Below the pieces are notes generated by a model. The model did not search any database, had not been told where the DNA came from, and saw only the letters and a list, made by a program, of their open reading frames with translations. Both the position numbers and the translations under genes were made by a program. A DNA stretch of 64,000 nucleotides from NCBI RefSeq assembly GCF_042652085.1, contig NZ_JBHSJF010000005.1, positions 372,001 to 436,000 of the forward strand, given 5' to 3'. Source of the stretch: Flaviflagellibacter deserti. Lineage in GTDB: Bacteria > Pseudomonadota > Alphaproteobacteria > Rhizobiales > Methylopilaceae. Each line of letters begins with the position of its first letter. Position 1 is the stretch's first letter. Below, in pieces: positions 31,656 through 40,744 of the stretch.

Positions 31656-32539
31656 TGCCGCCCGCCGCCCTTTTTCCGCGCCGCCCGGCCGCCCTCGTCG
31701 AATCGCTCGATGGCGACCTTCACCAGGATCGTCACCAGCGCCAGCCCGGTCAGCACCGTCGCCGCCGCGAATGCGCCCGCTGAATTATAGTCGTTGTACA
31801 GAAGCTCGATCTGCAGCGGCAGCGTATTGGTGACGCCGCGGATATTGCCTGAGACGACAGAGACCGCGCCGAATTCGCCCATGACGCGCGCATTGCAGAG
31901 GATGGCGCCATAGAGCAGCGCCCATTTGACGTTCGGCAGCGTCACCGACAGGAACATGCGAAGGCCGGACGCGCCGAGGCTGACCGCCGCCTCCTCGTCG
32001 TCCGTTCCCTGCACCTGCATCAGCGGGATCAGCTCGCGCGCGACGAACGGCGCGGTGACGAACAGGCTGGCGAGGAAGATGCCCGGCAGCGCGAACATGA
32101 TCTTGATGCCCGCCGCGTCGAGCAGCGGACCGAGCAGGCCTTGCGCGCCGTAGACGAAGAGATAGGACACGCCGGCGATGATCGGCGACACCGAGAACGG
32201 GATCTCGATCAGAGCAACGAGGAGATTGCGGCCGCGAAAGCGGAACTTCGTCACCGCCCAGGCGGCCGCGATGCCGAACACGACATTGATCGGCACAACG
32301 ACGAGCGCGGTCACCAGAGTCAGCCAGATCGCATGGAGGGTCTCGGGCGCGAAGAGATTGGCGCCGTATGTCCTGATGCCGACGGCGAGCGCCTGCGAGA
32401 AGATGACGACGAGCGGCAGGACGATGACGAAGAAGGTCAGCACCAGCACGCTGCCGAGAATGATCGCGCGCGCCGTCCGGCCCTCGCAGACGCGGGTCGT
32501 GGAATGCGTGCTTTGCGGATTAGCGCGGCCGAAGAACAT
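31652..32539 (-). CDS. cysW: Sulfate/thiosulfate ABC transporter permease
   Basis: A 295-residue inner-membrane permease with six predicted helices and the BPD_transp_1 EAA loop (EEAAVSLGASGLRMFLSVTL). GAVSVVSGNIRGVTNTLPLQIE is specific to CysW. It works with CysT, a periplasmic binding protein and a CysA ATPase. Its ATG overlaps the cysT stop by one base (TGATG). No cysA gene follows: the next 121 bases hold a C repeat, then a convergent gene's partner strand begins. Confidence 0.93.
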   Translation of the reverse strand: MFFGRANPQSTHSTTRVCEGRTARAIILGSVLVLTFFVIVLPLVVIFSQALAVGIRTYGANLFAPETLHAIWLTLVTALVVVPINVVFGIAAAWAVTKFRFRGRNLLVALIEIPFSVSPIIAGVSYLFVYGAQGLLGPLLDAAGIKIMFALPGIFLASLFVTAPFVARELIPLMQVQGTDDEEAAVSLGASGLRMFLSVTLPNVKWALLYGAILCNARVMGEFGAVSVVSGNIRGVTNTLPLQIELLYNDYNSAGAFAAATVLTGLALVTILVKVAIERFDEGGRAARKKGGGRH

Positions 32540-33372
32540 CAGTCCCCCCGCCCGACATAGCGCAGGTGCCAGGCCTGCAGCAGATTGGTGAGGATCAGCA
32601 TCGCGAAGGCGAGGAGCAGCAAGATCGTCGAGATCGCCGCCGCTGCCGGGTAGTCGTATTCCTCGAGCCGGATGAAGGCGAGGAGCGCCGCGATCTCGGT
32701 ATAGTTCGGCTGGTTGCCGGCGATGAAGATGACCGCTCCGAACTCACCCAAGGAGCGGGCGAAGGCGAGCGAGCAGCCGGCGAGGAAGGCTGGGAAGATC
32801 GCCGGGAAGATGACCGAGCGGAAGATGCGCAGATCCGACGCGCCGAGCGTCAGTGCCGCCTCCTCCACCTCCGGGCCGAGATCCTCCAGCACCGGCTGCA
32901 CCGAGCGAACCACGAAAGGCAGGCTGGTGAACACCATCGCCGAGGCGATGCCGAGCGGCGTGTAGGCGACGGTGATGCCGAGCGGGTCGAGCCAGCTTCC
33001 GAGCCAGCCGTTCTTGGCGAACAGCGCCGTCAGCGCGATGCCGGCCACCGCCGTCGGCAGCGCGAACGGGACGTCGACGAGTGCATCGAGCAGGCGCTTG
33101 CCCGGAAAGTCGTAGCGCACGAGCACCCAGGCGAGGCCGAGGCCATAAACGGCGTTGAAGACGGACGCGCCGAGCGCGGCGAGGAGCGTGACGCGGAATG
33201 CGGCGACGACGCGCGGGCTGGTGACGATGGCGAAGAACTGGTCCCAGCCGGTGTTCGCGGCTTGCATCAGGAGCGCAGCCAGTGGCAGCAGGACGATCAC
33301 GCCGAGATAGACGAGCGTGATGCCAAGCGCGAGGCGATAGCCGGGAAGGACGCGACGTGGACGGGAAGACAT
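32539..33372 (-). CDS. cysT: Sulfate/thiosulfate ABC transporter permease
   Basis: A 277-residue permease (CysT/CysU). PLAALLMQA, DVPFALPTAVAGIALTALF, the EAA loop EEAALTLGASDLRIFRSVIFP, SLGEFGAVIFIAGN and RLEEYDYPAAAA match the family. ATG 33372 gives the usual N-terminus; reading on to 33501 would enter repeat D. Order on the minus strand is sulfate-binding protein, 177 bases with repeat D, cysT, cysW. Confidence 0.94.
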   Translation of the reverse strand: MSSRPRRVLPGYRLALGITLVYLGVIVLLPLAALLMQAANTGWDQFFAIVTSPRVVAAFRVTLLAALGASVFNAVYGLGLAWVLVRYDFPGKRLLDALVDVPFALPTAVAGIALTALFAKNGWLGSWLDPLGITVAYTPLGIASAMVFTSLPFVVRSVQPVLEDLGPEVEEAALTLGASDLRIFRSVIFPAIFPAFLAGCSLAFARSLGEFGAVIFIAGNQPNYTEIAALLAFIRLEEYDYPAAAAISTILLLLAFAMLILTNLLQAWHLRYVGRGD

Positions 33373-33426
33373 CGCGTCGGTGATTAGCGGGAGTGGGGCG
33401 CGGACGCTAGTGGACTGAAACGCACG

Positions 33427-33541
33427 TGTCCCGGAAGCGGCATCGCCGCTGTCCGGGACCCATAAGCCCTGTGGCCGATTGAACCGCAAGCGCTGCGGCA
33501 TATGGATCCGGGCCTTCCGCGCTAGGCGCTCCAGCCGGGAT
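33427..33541. repeat. Intergenic palindromic repeat, family D
   Basis: Two palindromes in tandem: GTCCCGGA/TCCGGGAC (33428-33435/33452-33459) and ATCCGGGC/GCCGGGAT (33505-33512/33533-33540, one mismatch) with an inner GCGC-TAG-GCGC. It lies between the binding-protein and cysT genes and may create a 3' end after the binding-protein mRNA, as repeats in binding-protein operons often do. Confidence 0.5.
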
Positions 33542-33549
33542 ACGCATGC

Positions 33550-34551
33550 TCACTTCCCGACGAAGACCTGGTCGAGCTTGCCGCCCGAGGCGAAATGGTC
33601 CTTCATCACCTTGTCCCAGCCGCCGAAGACGTTCTCGACGGTGAGGAGGCGAACCTCCGGGAACTCGGCCTTGTGCTTCTCGACGACGTTCTTGTCGTTC
33701 ACGCGATTGGCGAAGCCGGCCAGGATCTCCTGGCCCTCCGGCGAATAGAGGTAGTCGAGATAGGCTTTAGCCAGATCCCTGGTGCCGTGCTTGTCGGCGT
33801 ATTTGTCGACGACGGCGACCGGGAATTCGGCGAGCAGGCTGACCGGCGGAACGACCGTCGCGACCTTTTCCTTGCCGTACTGCTTCACCACGCCCGAGGT
33901 CTCGGCCTCGAAGGTGATCAGGACGTCGCCGATGTCACGCTCGACGAAGGTCGTCGTCGCGGCGCGGCCGCCGGTGTCGAACACCGCGACGTTCGACAGG
34001 AACTTCTTGATGAACTCGTCGGCCTTGGCGGTGTCGCCCTCATACTTCCCGAGCGCGTAGGCATAGGCGGCGAGATAGGTGTAGCGGCCATTGCCCGAGG
34101 TCTTCGGGTTCGGGAAGACGAGCTTCACGTCGTCACGGACGAGATCGTCCCAGTTCTTGATGTTCTTCGGATTGCCCGCGCGAACCACGAAGGCCGGCAG
34201 CGAGTAGTACGGCGAGGCATTGTTCGGGAACGCCTTCTGCCAGTCCTTGGAGACCGCGCCCTTGTCGGCGAGCACCTGGACGTCGGTGACCTGGTTGAAG
34301 GTCACGAGATCGGCCTCGAGGCCCTCCAGGATCGCGCGGGCCTGCTTGGACGAGCCTGCGTGCGACTGGTTGACCGTGATGTCCTTGCCGGTCTTCGCCT
34401 TCCACACCTTGGCGAATTCGGCGTTCACCGCGACGTAGAGCTCGCGGGAAATGTCGTAGGACACGTTGAGAAGCGTGTTCGCATCCTGCGCGCGGGCAGG
34501 AGCGACGAAGATGAGGGACGCGGCGATGGCCGCGAGAACGAGGCGTTTCAT
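33550..34551 (-). CDS. Periplasmic sulfate-binding protein
   Basis: A 333-residue substrate-binding protein of the Sbp/CysP family. Signal peptide with AAIAASLIFVAPARAQ. Mature N-terminus TLLNVSYDISRELY, then VNQSHAGSSKQARAILEGLEADLVTFNQVTD, PKTSGNGRYTYLAAYAYAL and FVERDIGDVLITFEAE are family signatures; backbone amides of such segments hold sulfate. Sbp versus CysP cannot be separated by eye. ATG 34551 precedes the signal peptide. It heads the sulfate uptake operon. Confidence 0.92.
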   Translation of the reverse strand: MKRLVLAAIAASLIFVAPARAQDANTLLNVSYDISRELYVAVNAEFAKVWKAKTGKDITVNQSHAGSSKQARAILEGLEADLVTFNQVTDVQVLADKGAVSKDWQKAFPNNASPYYSLPAFVVRAGNPKNIKNWDDLVRDDVKLVFPNPKTSGNGRYTYLAAYAYALGKYEGDTAKADEFIKKFLSNVAVFDTGGRAATTTFVERDIGDVLITFEAETSGVVKQYGKEKVATVVPPVSLLAEFPVAVVDKYADKHGTRDLAKAYLDYLYSPEGQEILAGFANRVNDKNVVEKHKAEFPEVRLLTVENVFGGWDKVMKDHFASGGKLDQVFVGK

Positions 34552-34730
34552 CGAAATCTCCAGTCGGTCGGTTCGAATATGCATAGCGGCGTGTGGTTGT
34601 AAATAATTATCCGACTTTGAAATGCTATCCGGCTAAATATACATTTTTTGATTGCTATTCGCGTTGCGCAGGGTTGCGCCGCATTCCGCGTATATGTTTC
34701 GAGAGCGTCCCGCTCCCGGACCTGAGTTGA

Positions 34731-35975
34731 ATGCCCGTAACCGAAGCTCCGCGTACCGCCGAGACCCGCCCGTCGCTCGATCTCGATTTCAAGGACACGC
34801 CCAAAAAGCCGAAGCGCCGAGTGTCGACGCGCGTGGCGGCTCTTGCCGTCCTGCTGCTGACCGGCGCGGCCGGGGCTTATTGGTATTGGGGCGGCTCGGG
34901 TCAGGGCACGGCGGCCGCACTGCAAATAGCACAGGCGACGCGGGGCGATATCGTCGACAGCGTTTCGGCGCTCGGCAATCTCCAGCCGCGCGACTATGTC
35001 GATCTCGGCGCGCAGGTGTCCGGACAGCTCAAGACGATCCATGTCGATGTCGGCGCCGAGGTGAAATCGGGCGATCTCCTCGCCGAGATCGACCCCGTCG
35101 TCCTCAACACCAAGGTCGAGGCCGGCCGCGCCTCGCTCGCCGCGCTGAAGGCGCAGCTCCAGGACAAGGAAGCCCAGCGCGACCTCGCCAACCAGACGCT
35201 CGAGCGCCAGCGCAAGCTCGTGGAGACCAGGGCCGTCTCCGAAACGACGTTCGAGAGCGCCGAGGCGACCGCGCGCTCGGCCGCGGCACAGGTCGACATG
35301 CTGAAGGCGCAGATCCAGCAGACCGCCGCGACACTGAAAGGGGACGAGGCGACGCTTGGCTATACGAAGATCGTCTCGCCGATGGCCGGCACTGTTGTCT
35401 CGATTTCGGCCCGCGAGGGCCAGACCCTGAACGCCAACCAGCAGGCGCCGATCATCCTGCGCGTCGCCGACTTGTCGACCATGACCGTGTGGACGCAGGT
35501 CTCGGAGGCCGACGTGCCGAAGCTGAAGCTCGGCATGAAGGCGACGTTCACGACGCTCGGCTCCGGCCAGCAGAGCTGGGAAGGCACGCTCCGTCAGGTG
35601 CTGCCGACGCCGGAAATCACGAACAACGTCGTGCTCTACACCGCTCTGTTCGACGTCCAGAACCCGAAGCGTGAACTGATGACGCAGATGACCGCGCAGG
35701 TCTTCTTCGTCGTCGCCGAGGCCAAGGGCGTCCTGACGATCCCGACGGCGGCGCTGCGTGAATCCCGGCCCGGCAGCGGCCAATACACGGTCCTGATCAA
35801 GGATGGATCGTCCACCGAGCGCCGCCCGGTCGAGGTCGGCGTGAAGACGCGCGTCCTTGCCGAGGTGAAATCCGGACTGAAGGAAGGCGACACCGTCGTG
35901 ATCGGCTCCTCCAGCCCAACAGGCGCCGGCAATCCGGGCGGCGGCCAGCGTCGTCCGGGGATGATGCGGCTGTGA
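34731..35975 (+). CDS. macA: MacA-type periplasmic adaptor subunit
   Basis: A 414-residue membrane-fusion protein: one N-terminal helix (LAVLLLTGAAGAYWYWG), lipoyl/barrel-sandwich halves (SALGNLQPRDYVDLGAQVSGQLKTIHV and TKIVSPMAGTVVSISAREGQTL), a helical hairpin (about 120-190, KAQLQDKEAQRDLANQTLERQRKL region), and beta-barrel and membrane-proximal domains. It bridges MacB to an outer-membrane channel such as TolC. The stop overlaps the macB GTG by four bases. Family length is about 370-410. Confidence 0.92.
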   Translation: MPVTEAPRTAETRPSLDLDFKDTPKKPKRRVSTRVAALAVLLLTGAAGAYWYWGGSGQGTAAALQIAQATRGDIVDSVSALGNLQPRDYVDLGAQVSGQLKTIHVDVGAEVKSGDLLAEIDPVVLNTKVEAGRASLAALKAQLQDKEAQRDLANQTLERQRKLVETRAVSETTFESAEATARSAAAQVDMLKAQIQQTAATLKGDEATLGYTKIVSPMAGTVVSISAREGQTLNANQQAPIILRVADLSTMTVWTQVSEADVPKLKLGMKATFTTLGSGQQSWEGTLRQVLPTPEITNNVVLYTALFDVQNPKRELMTQMTAQVFFVVAEAKGVLTIPTAALRESRPGSGQYTVLIKDGSSTERRPVEVGVKTRVLAEVKSGLKEGDTVVIGSSSPTGAGNPGGGQRRPGMMRL

Positions 35976-37942
35976 AGCACGTCGAGCTCCCGTCCGGCTC
36001 GGTCGCGACCGGCGAGCCGCTGATCGAACTCAGCGGCATCGTGAAGACCTATGGCGGCGAGGTGCCGGTCGAGGTGCTGCACGGCATTTCGCTGAGCATC
36101 TATCCAGGCGAGTTCGTCGCCATCATGGGCGCGTCGGGCTCCGGCAAGTCGACTTTGATGAACATCCTCGGCTGCCTCGACAAGCCGACGCGCGGCACCT
36201 ACCGCTTCGCCGGCCGCGACGTCTCGGAACTCGGCCGCGACGAGCTCGCACGCCTGCGCCGTGACGAATTCGGCTTCGTTTTCCAAAGCTACAATCTGAT
36301 CGCCAACGCCACCGCGCTGGAAAATGTCGAGGTTCCGGCGATCTATGCCGGCCTCGACCTCGCGACGCGGGAAAGCCGCGCCACGCACCTTCTCGGCGCG
36401 CTCGGCCTCGCCGCACGCACCGGCCACCGGCCGAGCCAGCTGTCGGGCGGCCAGCAGCAGCGCGTCTCGATCGCCCGTGCGCTGATGAACGGCGGCCGGA
36501 TCATCCTCGCCGACGAGCCCACCGGCGCGCTCGATTCGAAGAGCGGCGCGGAGGTCATGGCGCTGCTGCAATCGCTCGCCGAGCGCGGCCACACGGTGAT
36601 CCTGATCACCCATGACCGCGAGGTCGCCAAGCACGCCCGCCGCGTCATCGAGATCCACGACGGCAACATCACGTCCGACACGGGTCCAGATCTCGCGGCG
36701 GCGAACGCACCTGTCCTGCCGGCATCCGAGCCCGGCCATTCCTCGCTGGCGGCGGACATGGCCGAGGCCGGAAAGATGGCGATCCGGGCGCTCCGGACGA
36801 ACCTGTTCCGCACCATCCTCACACTGCTCGGCATCATGATCGGCGTGGCGTCGGTCGTGGCCATGCTGGCGGTTGGACAGGGCGCGCAGCGCGAGGTGCT
36901 CGCCCGCATCGGCTCAATGGGTTCGAACCTCCTCGTCGTACGTCCCGGCGCGCCGAACGAGCGCGTGCAGGCGGGATCGAGCGTGCTGACGCTCATTCCG
37001 GAGGACGGCGACGCCGTCGCCGAACTGCCCAACGTCTCCGCCGCCGTTCCCGAGCGAAGCGGCCAGGTGACTCTCCGCATCGGCAATCGCGACTACCAGA
37101 CCCAGGCGACCGCGACGACAGTCGACATGCCCGAGACCCGCAACTGGCCGGTCGAGCGCGGCGTCTTCTTTTCGCGCGCCGACCAGGACGGTCGCGCGAC
37201 GGTCGCGGTCATCGGCCAGACGGCGGCGAAGAATCTCTATGGCGAGGCCGACCCGGTCGGCAGCTTCCTCTTGATCAACAACGTGCCGTTCCAGATCATC
37301 GGCCTGATGGGTCCGAAGGGTGCCTCGCAATTCGGCGGCGACCAGGACGACGTCGTCTTCGTGCCAGTGACGACCGGCAGCATGCGCCTGTTCGGCGATC
37401 CGAGCGTCCGCAGCCTGACCATCGCCGTCACCGATACGACGCGGATGGACGAGACGCAGGCCGCCGTGACCGGCGTGCTGAAGGAACGGCATGGCAAGGA
37501 GGACTTCCAGATCCGCAACATGGCGGCTTTGGTCGAGACCATCTCGTCGACGCAGCGGACGCTCTCGGTCCTGCTCGCCTCCATCGCCGCGATCTCGCTC
37601 CTCGTCGGCGGCATCGGCATCATGAACATCATGCTGATGAGCGTGACCGAGCGGACGCGCGAGATCGGCATCCGTATGGCGACGGGCGCGGCGACGCGGA
37701 ACATCCTGCAGCAGTTCATGACCGAGGCCGTGGTGGTGGCCGCGTTCGGCGGCACGCTCGGCGTCGTGCTCGGCTTTGCGTCCGGCGCAGCGATTGCGAT
37801 GGCCGGGCTGCCGCTTCAATTCACCGTGCTGCCGGTCGTGGTGGCGTTCGCCTGCGCGGTGATGACGGGCATCGTGTTCGGTTTCATGCCGGCGCTGAAG
37901 GCGGCGCGGCTTGATCCTGTCACGGCGCTCGCCTCGGACTAG
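35972..37942 (+). CDS. macB: MacB-type ABC transporter, fused ATPase-permease
   Basis: A 656-residue protein. ABC ATPase (about 10-240): Walker A GASGSGKS, Q-loop FVFQSYN, signature LSGGQQQR, Walker B IILADEPTGALD, H-loop THD. Four helices of the MacB/FtsX type follow, with one after residue 275 (FRTILTLLGIMIGVASVVAML), a periplasmic MacB_PCD domain, and three C-terminal helices with SVTERTREIGIRMATGA. MacAB pumps export macrolides, lipopeptides or heme precursors; the substrate here is unknown. GTG 35972 start, coupled to macA. It is convergent with the next gene, with five bases between the stops. Confidence 0.95.
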   Translation: MKHVELPSGSVATGEPLIELSGIVKTYGGEVPVEVLHGISLSIYPGEFVAIMGASGSGKSTLMNILGCLDKPTRGTYRFAGRDVSELGRDELARLRRDEFGFVFQSYNLIANATALENVEVPAIYAGLDLATRESRATHLLGALGLAARTGHRPSQLSGGQQQRVSIARALMNGGRIILADEPTGALDSKSGAEVMALLQSLAERGHTVILITHDREVAKHARRVIEIHDGNITSDTGPDLAAANAPVLPASEPGHSSLAADMAEAGKMAIRALRTNLFRTILTLLGIMIGVASVVAMLAVGQGAQREVLARIGSMGSNLLVVRPGAPNERVQAGSSVLTLIPEDGDAVAELPNVSAAVPERSGQVTLRIGNRDYQTQATATTVDMPETRNWPVERGVFFSRADQDGRATVAVIGQTAAKNLYGEADPVGSFLLINNVPFQIIGLMGPKGASQFGGDQDDVVFVPVTTGSMRLFGDPSVRSLTIAVTDTTRMDETQAAVTGVLKERHGKEDFQIRNMAALVETISSTQRTLSVLLASIAAISLLVGGIGIMNIMLMSVTERTREIGIRMATGAATRNILQQFMTEAVVVAAFGGTLGVVLGFASGAAIAMAGLPLQFTVLPVVVAFACAVMTGIVFGFMPALKAARLDPVTALASD

Positions 37943-37947
37943 GTCTA

Positions 37948-39156
37948 TTATTCAGCGGCTTCGGGCAGTCCTTCGCCGCGTCGAGCATCGGCCTTCTCCA
38001 GAGCGAACGACACCGCCCAGATCGCCAGCCCCGCAAGTGCGAGAAGCGTGCCAACCCAGCCGGTCGAGGTCAGTCCGTAACCGGCCGTGATCGCCATGCC
38101 GCCGAGCCAGGGTCCGAGGGCATTGGCGGTGTTGAAGGCTGAATGGTTGAGCGCCGCTGCGAGCGCCTGCGCGTCGCCGGCGACATCCATGAGCCGGGTC
38201 TGCAGGACCGGACCGAGGGCAACTCCGAAGCCGATGCAGAACAGCACGACCATCAGCGCAGCAAGATTGTGGGTCGCGGCGGGATAGATCGCGAGCACCA
38301 CCGCCGACCAGATCAGCAGCGCCGCCGCCGTCGGCATGAGGGCGCGGTCGGCGAAGCGGGGCATGACGAGACTGCCGATGGTCATGCCGATGCCGAAGAC
38401 CGCCAGCGCGAACGGCATCGCCTCCGGCGAGGCGTCGGTCACCTGCATCATCGTCGTGGTGAGATAGGTGTAGACGGCGAAAACGCCGCCGAAGCCGATC
38501 GCCCCGATCGCGAGCGTCAGCCAGACCTGCGGCCGCTTGAGCGCCGCGAGTTCGCCGAGCGGACTGTGCGCACCCTTGTGATCGCGGTCAGGCACGAAGG
38601 CGGCGACGAGAATCGCCGTGAGCGTCGCGATCGCGGCGACGAGGCCGAACGACCAGCGCCAGCCGACATATTGTCCGATCAGACTCGCGACCGGCACGCC
38701 GACGATCGTCGCGATGGTCAGGCCGAGAAACATCCGCCCGATCGCCGTCGTACGGCGGCTCTCCTCAACGAGCGAAGCGGCGGTCAACGCCGCGATGCCG
38801 AAATAGACGCCGTGAGGCAGACCGCTGAGAAAGCGGAAGACCAGCATCCATTCGACGTTCGGCGCCATTCCCGAGAGTGCATTGAAGATCGCGAATGCGA
38901 TCATCAGCGCGATCAGAAGCGTTCGGCGGCGCATTCCCGCGGTGAGTACCGCGAGGAGCGGAGCGCCGACGACGACGCCAAGCGCATAGGCGCTGATGAC
39001 GTGACCGGCCCGCGCGACGTCGATGCCGAATTCACCGGCAAAGTCGGGCAGAAGGCTCATCGTCGCGAATTCGGTGGTGCCGATGGCGAAGCCGCCGAGC
39101 GCCAATGCGAAGATGACCAGTCTGGGCGCGGCGGCCGAGGATGTGGAGGTTCTCAA
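37948..39156 (-). CDS. MFS transporter, DHA1-type exporter
   Basis: A 402-residue 12-helix major facilitator. ALGGFAIGTTEFATMSLLPDFA in helix 1, RFLSGLPHGVYFGIAAL and the motif-C-like segment VGVPVASLIG place it with the AraJ/YdhP-like efflux permeases, paralogous to the protein at 166-1341. No ATG is available before helix 1; TTG 39156 is the probable start. The palindrome TGCTGGAAC...GTTCCAGCA lies just 11 bases upstream, in a position where a bound repressor would block transcription. Substrate unknown. Confidence 0.85.
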   Translation of the reverse strand: MRTSTSSAAAPRLVIFALALGGFAIGTTEFATMSLLPDFAGEFGIDVARAGHVISAYALGVVVGAPLLAVLTAGMRRRTLLIALMIAFAIFNALSGMAPNVEWMLVFRFLSGLPHGVYFGIAALTAASLVEESRRTTAIGRMFLGLTIATIVGVPVASLIGQYVGWRWSFGLVAAIATLTAILVAAFVPDRDHKGAHSPLGELAALKRPQVWLTLAIGAIGFGGVFAVYTYLTTTMMQVTDASPEAMPFALAVFGIGMTIGSLVMPRFADRALMPTAAALLIWSAVVLAIYPAATHNLAALMVVLFCIGFGVALGPVLQTRLMDVAGDAQALAAALNHSAFNTANALGPWLGGMAITAGYGLTSTGWVGTLLALAGLAIWAVSFALEKADARRGEGLPEAAE

Positions 39157-39166
39157 ATCGAATTAC

Positions 39167-39191
39167 TGCTGGAACTGTGAATGTTCCAGCA
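39167..39191. promoter_or_regulatory. Inverted repeat, candidate operator of the second MFS gene
   Basis: TGCTGGAAC (39167-39175) and GTTCCAGCA (39183-39191) are perfect 9-base arms around a 7-base spacer. The overall span (25 bases) is close to that of the operator before the first MFS gene (24 bases), but the half-sites differ. Confidence 0.55.
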
Positions 39192-39270
39192 ACATAGGGG
39201 CCTCGACCGGCTGGAGTGTCCCGGTATGGGCAGGCCTCGGTTGCGCGGGGCGCAGTGCCGGACCGACGCG

Positions 39271-39297
39271 AAAAGGGCCGCCCGGAAGGGCGACCCT
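39271..39297 (-). terminator. Intrinsic terminator after the fasciclin gene
   Basis: On the minus strand AGGGTCGCCC-TTCC-GGGCGGCCCT forms a 10-base stem (one mismatch) followed by TTTT. It lies 31 bases after the fasciclin stop and ends the sigma/anti-sigma/fasciclin transcript before the MFS operator. Confidence 0.75.
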
Positions 39298-39327
39298 CTC
39301 TGCAGACCGGGAAGGAGGGTTGGGAAA

Positions 39328-39912
39328 TCAACCCGGCAGCAGAACCTTGTCGACGACGTGGATGACGCCGTTCGACTGCATGACATCGGCCTGGGTGACG
39401 TCCGACTTGCCGCCCTTGGCGTCCGTCAGGACGACCTTCTTGCCGTCCACCATCGCCGTCAGGCTTTCGCCGTTGACCGTCTTGAACACGGCCTTGCCGC
39501 CGCCCTTCCTGATCGCCGCCATGATGTCCTCGGCGGTGTGAGTGCCGGCGACCACATGATAGGTGAGCACGCCGCTCAGCATCTTCTTGTGATCGGGCTT
39601 CAGCAGGGTCTCGACCGTGCCCTTGGGAAGGCCGTCGAAGGCCTCGTTCGTCGGGGCGAAGACCGTGAACGGGCCTTTGCCAGACAACGTGTCGACCAAG
39701 CCGGCCGCCTTCACCGCAGCGACGAGCGTGGTGTGGTCCTTCGACTTGACGGCGTTCTCGATAATATTCTTCGACGGATACATCGGCGCTCCACCGACTT
39801 CTACCGTCTTCTCCATCATCATACCTTGCGCGTTAGCGTAATTCGTGATGACGGCGACAGGCGCAAAGAGACATGCTGTAGCAATTGCGCCGAACAGAAG
39901 ATTCCTGTCCAT
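39328..39912 (-). CDS. Secreted fasciclin (FAS1) domain protein
   Basis: A 194-residue exported protein with a signal peptide (LFGAIATACLFAPVAVI, then NAQG) and a single FAS1 domain. KGPFTVFAPTNEAFDGLPKGTVETLL is the H1 motif and ADVMQSNGVIHVVDKVLLPG the H2 motif ending the protein. FAS1 proteins mediate adhesion or are stress-induced surface proteins. In proteobacteria and actinobacteria such genes are typical targets of SigK/ECF19 factors, and the sigma and anti-sigma genes are directly upstream. A terminator follows. Confidence 0.93.
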   Translation of the reverse strand: MDRNLLFGAIATACLFAPVAVITNYANAQGMMMEKTVEVGGAPMYPSKNIIENAVKSKDHTTLVAAVKAAGLVDTLSGKGPFTVFAPTNEAFDGLPKGTVETLLKPDHKKMLSGVLTYHVVAGTHTAEDIMAAIRKGGGKAVFKTVNGESLTAMVDGKKVVLTDAKGGKSDVTQADVMQSNGVIHVVDKVLLPG

Positions 39913-39963
39913 CCCTGTATACCTCCATATGCATGCCTTCCGCCCTCTCAGAAGACATAGAAC

Positions 39964-39990
39964 ATACGGAGCTGGATGAATTACGGATGC
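39964..39990 (-). promoter_or_regulatory. Possible ECF19-type promoter of the fasciclin gene
   Basis: On the minus strand GCATCC, 15 bases, CCGTAT, in the 97-base gap between the anti-sigma stop and the fasciclin start. It resembles SigK-type promoters (CCATCC...CCGAAT). Weak evidence, based on position and partial match. Confidence 0.3.
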
Positions 39991-40009
39991 AAATCTTCGA
40001 CAAATTTTG

Positions 40010-40744
40010 TCAGACGTTGTGCATCGCGCCCTTGGCCACGACCGGGCCTGTCGGCTGACCAGTCGGCGAACCGCCCATCGGCTCGACCGAGATCGCCAGG
40101 ACGCCGTTCGCCCGCGTCTGGGGCATGACGGTATCGGGCATGGGTAGCGTGACCGGCCCCTTGGCGACGAAGGTGCCGAGCGAGACCGGCGAACCGCCCG
40201 CCGGGATGAGCCAGAGCTCGTGGGTATGCTGAGGCGGCGCCGGTGAATCGGCCGCCGGCATCAGCACGATACGTCCGGCCGATTTGTCGACCGTCACCAT
40301 GAACGCGGAACGGCCGTCTTCGAGGTTCAGCATCGCGACCATGGTCTTCGGCGGTACCAGCGGCGTCGAGAACAGCAGCAAGGCGAGGCATGCGGCGGCG
40401 AGACCGCTCGCGGCGAAACCGATTCCGCGCCAGACCGGCAGGCTGTGCCAGAAGCCGTTGCGCGGCGCCGCGCGAAGGGTCGCCACCGGAACGGTGGGCG
40501 GGTGGATGTGATCCGCGATGCCGGCCCAGACATGCTCGGGCGGCTTGACCGGCTCGATGCAATCGATCAACGGGGAAAACCGCGTCTCCCAGAACGAGAC
40601 TTCGTCCGCGAACACCGGATCGTCCCGCAGACGGAGAAGCAGCGCCTCGCGTTCCTCGTCCTGCACCAGCCCGAGAACGAGCTCGGCGGCGAGCGGCCGC
40701 TCGATGCCGTCCTCAAACACCGGCTCTGGTGCTTTCGGGCTCAT
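40010..40744 (-). CDS. Anti-sigma factor, RskA family
   Basis: A 244-residue membrane protein. The cytoplasmic zinc-less anti-sigma domain is N-terminal (LAAELVLGLVQDEEREALLLRLRDDPVFADEVSFWE), one helix lies near residues 95-115 (GIGFAASGLAAACLALLLF), and a periplasmic RskA domain (PF10099) with HTHELWLIPAGGSPVSLG follows. It should hold the ECF sigma at the membrane until cleaved or released. ATG 40744 overlaps the sigma stop (ATGA). An ATG 12 bases further upstream is also possible. Confidence 0.9.
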   Translation of the reverse strand: MSPKAPEPVFEDGIERPLAAELVLGLVQDEEREALLLRLRDDPVFADEVSFWETRFSPLIDCIEPVKPPEHVWAGIADHIHPPTVPVATLRAAPRNGFWHSLPVWRGIGFAASGLAAACLALLLFSTPLVPPKTMVAMLNLEDGRSAFMVTVDKSAGRIVLMPAADSPAPPQHTHELWLIPAGGSPVSLGTFVAKGPVTLPMPDTVMPQTRANGVLAISVEPMGGSPTGQPTGPVVAKGAMHNV

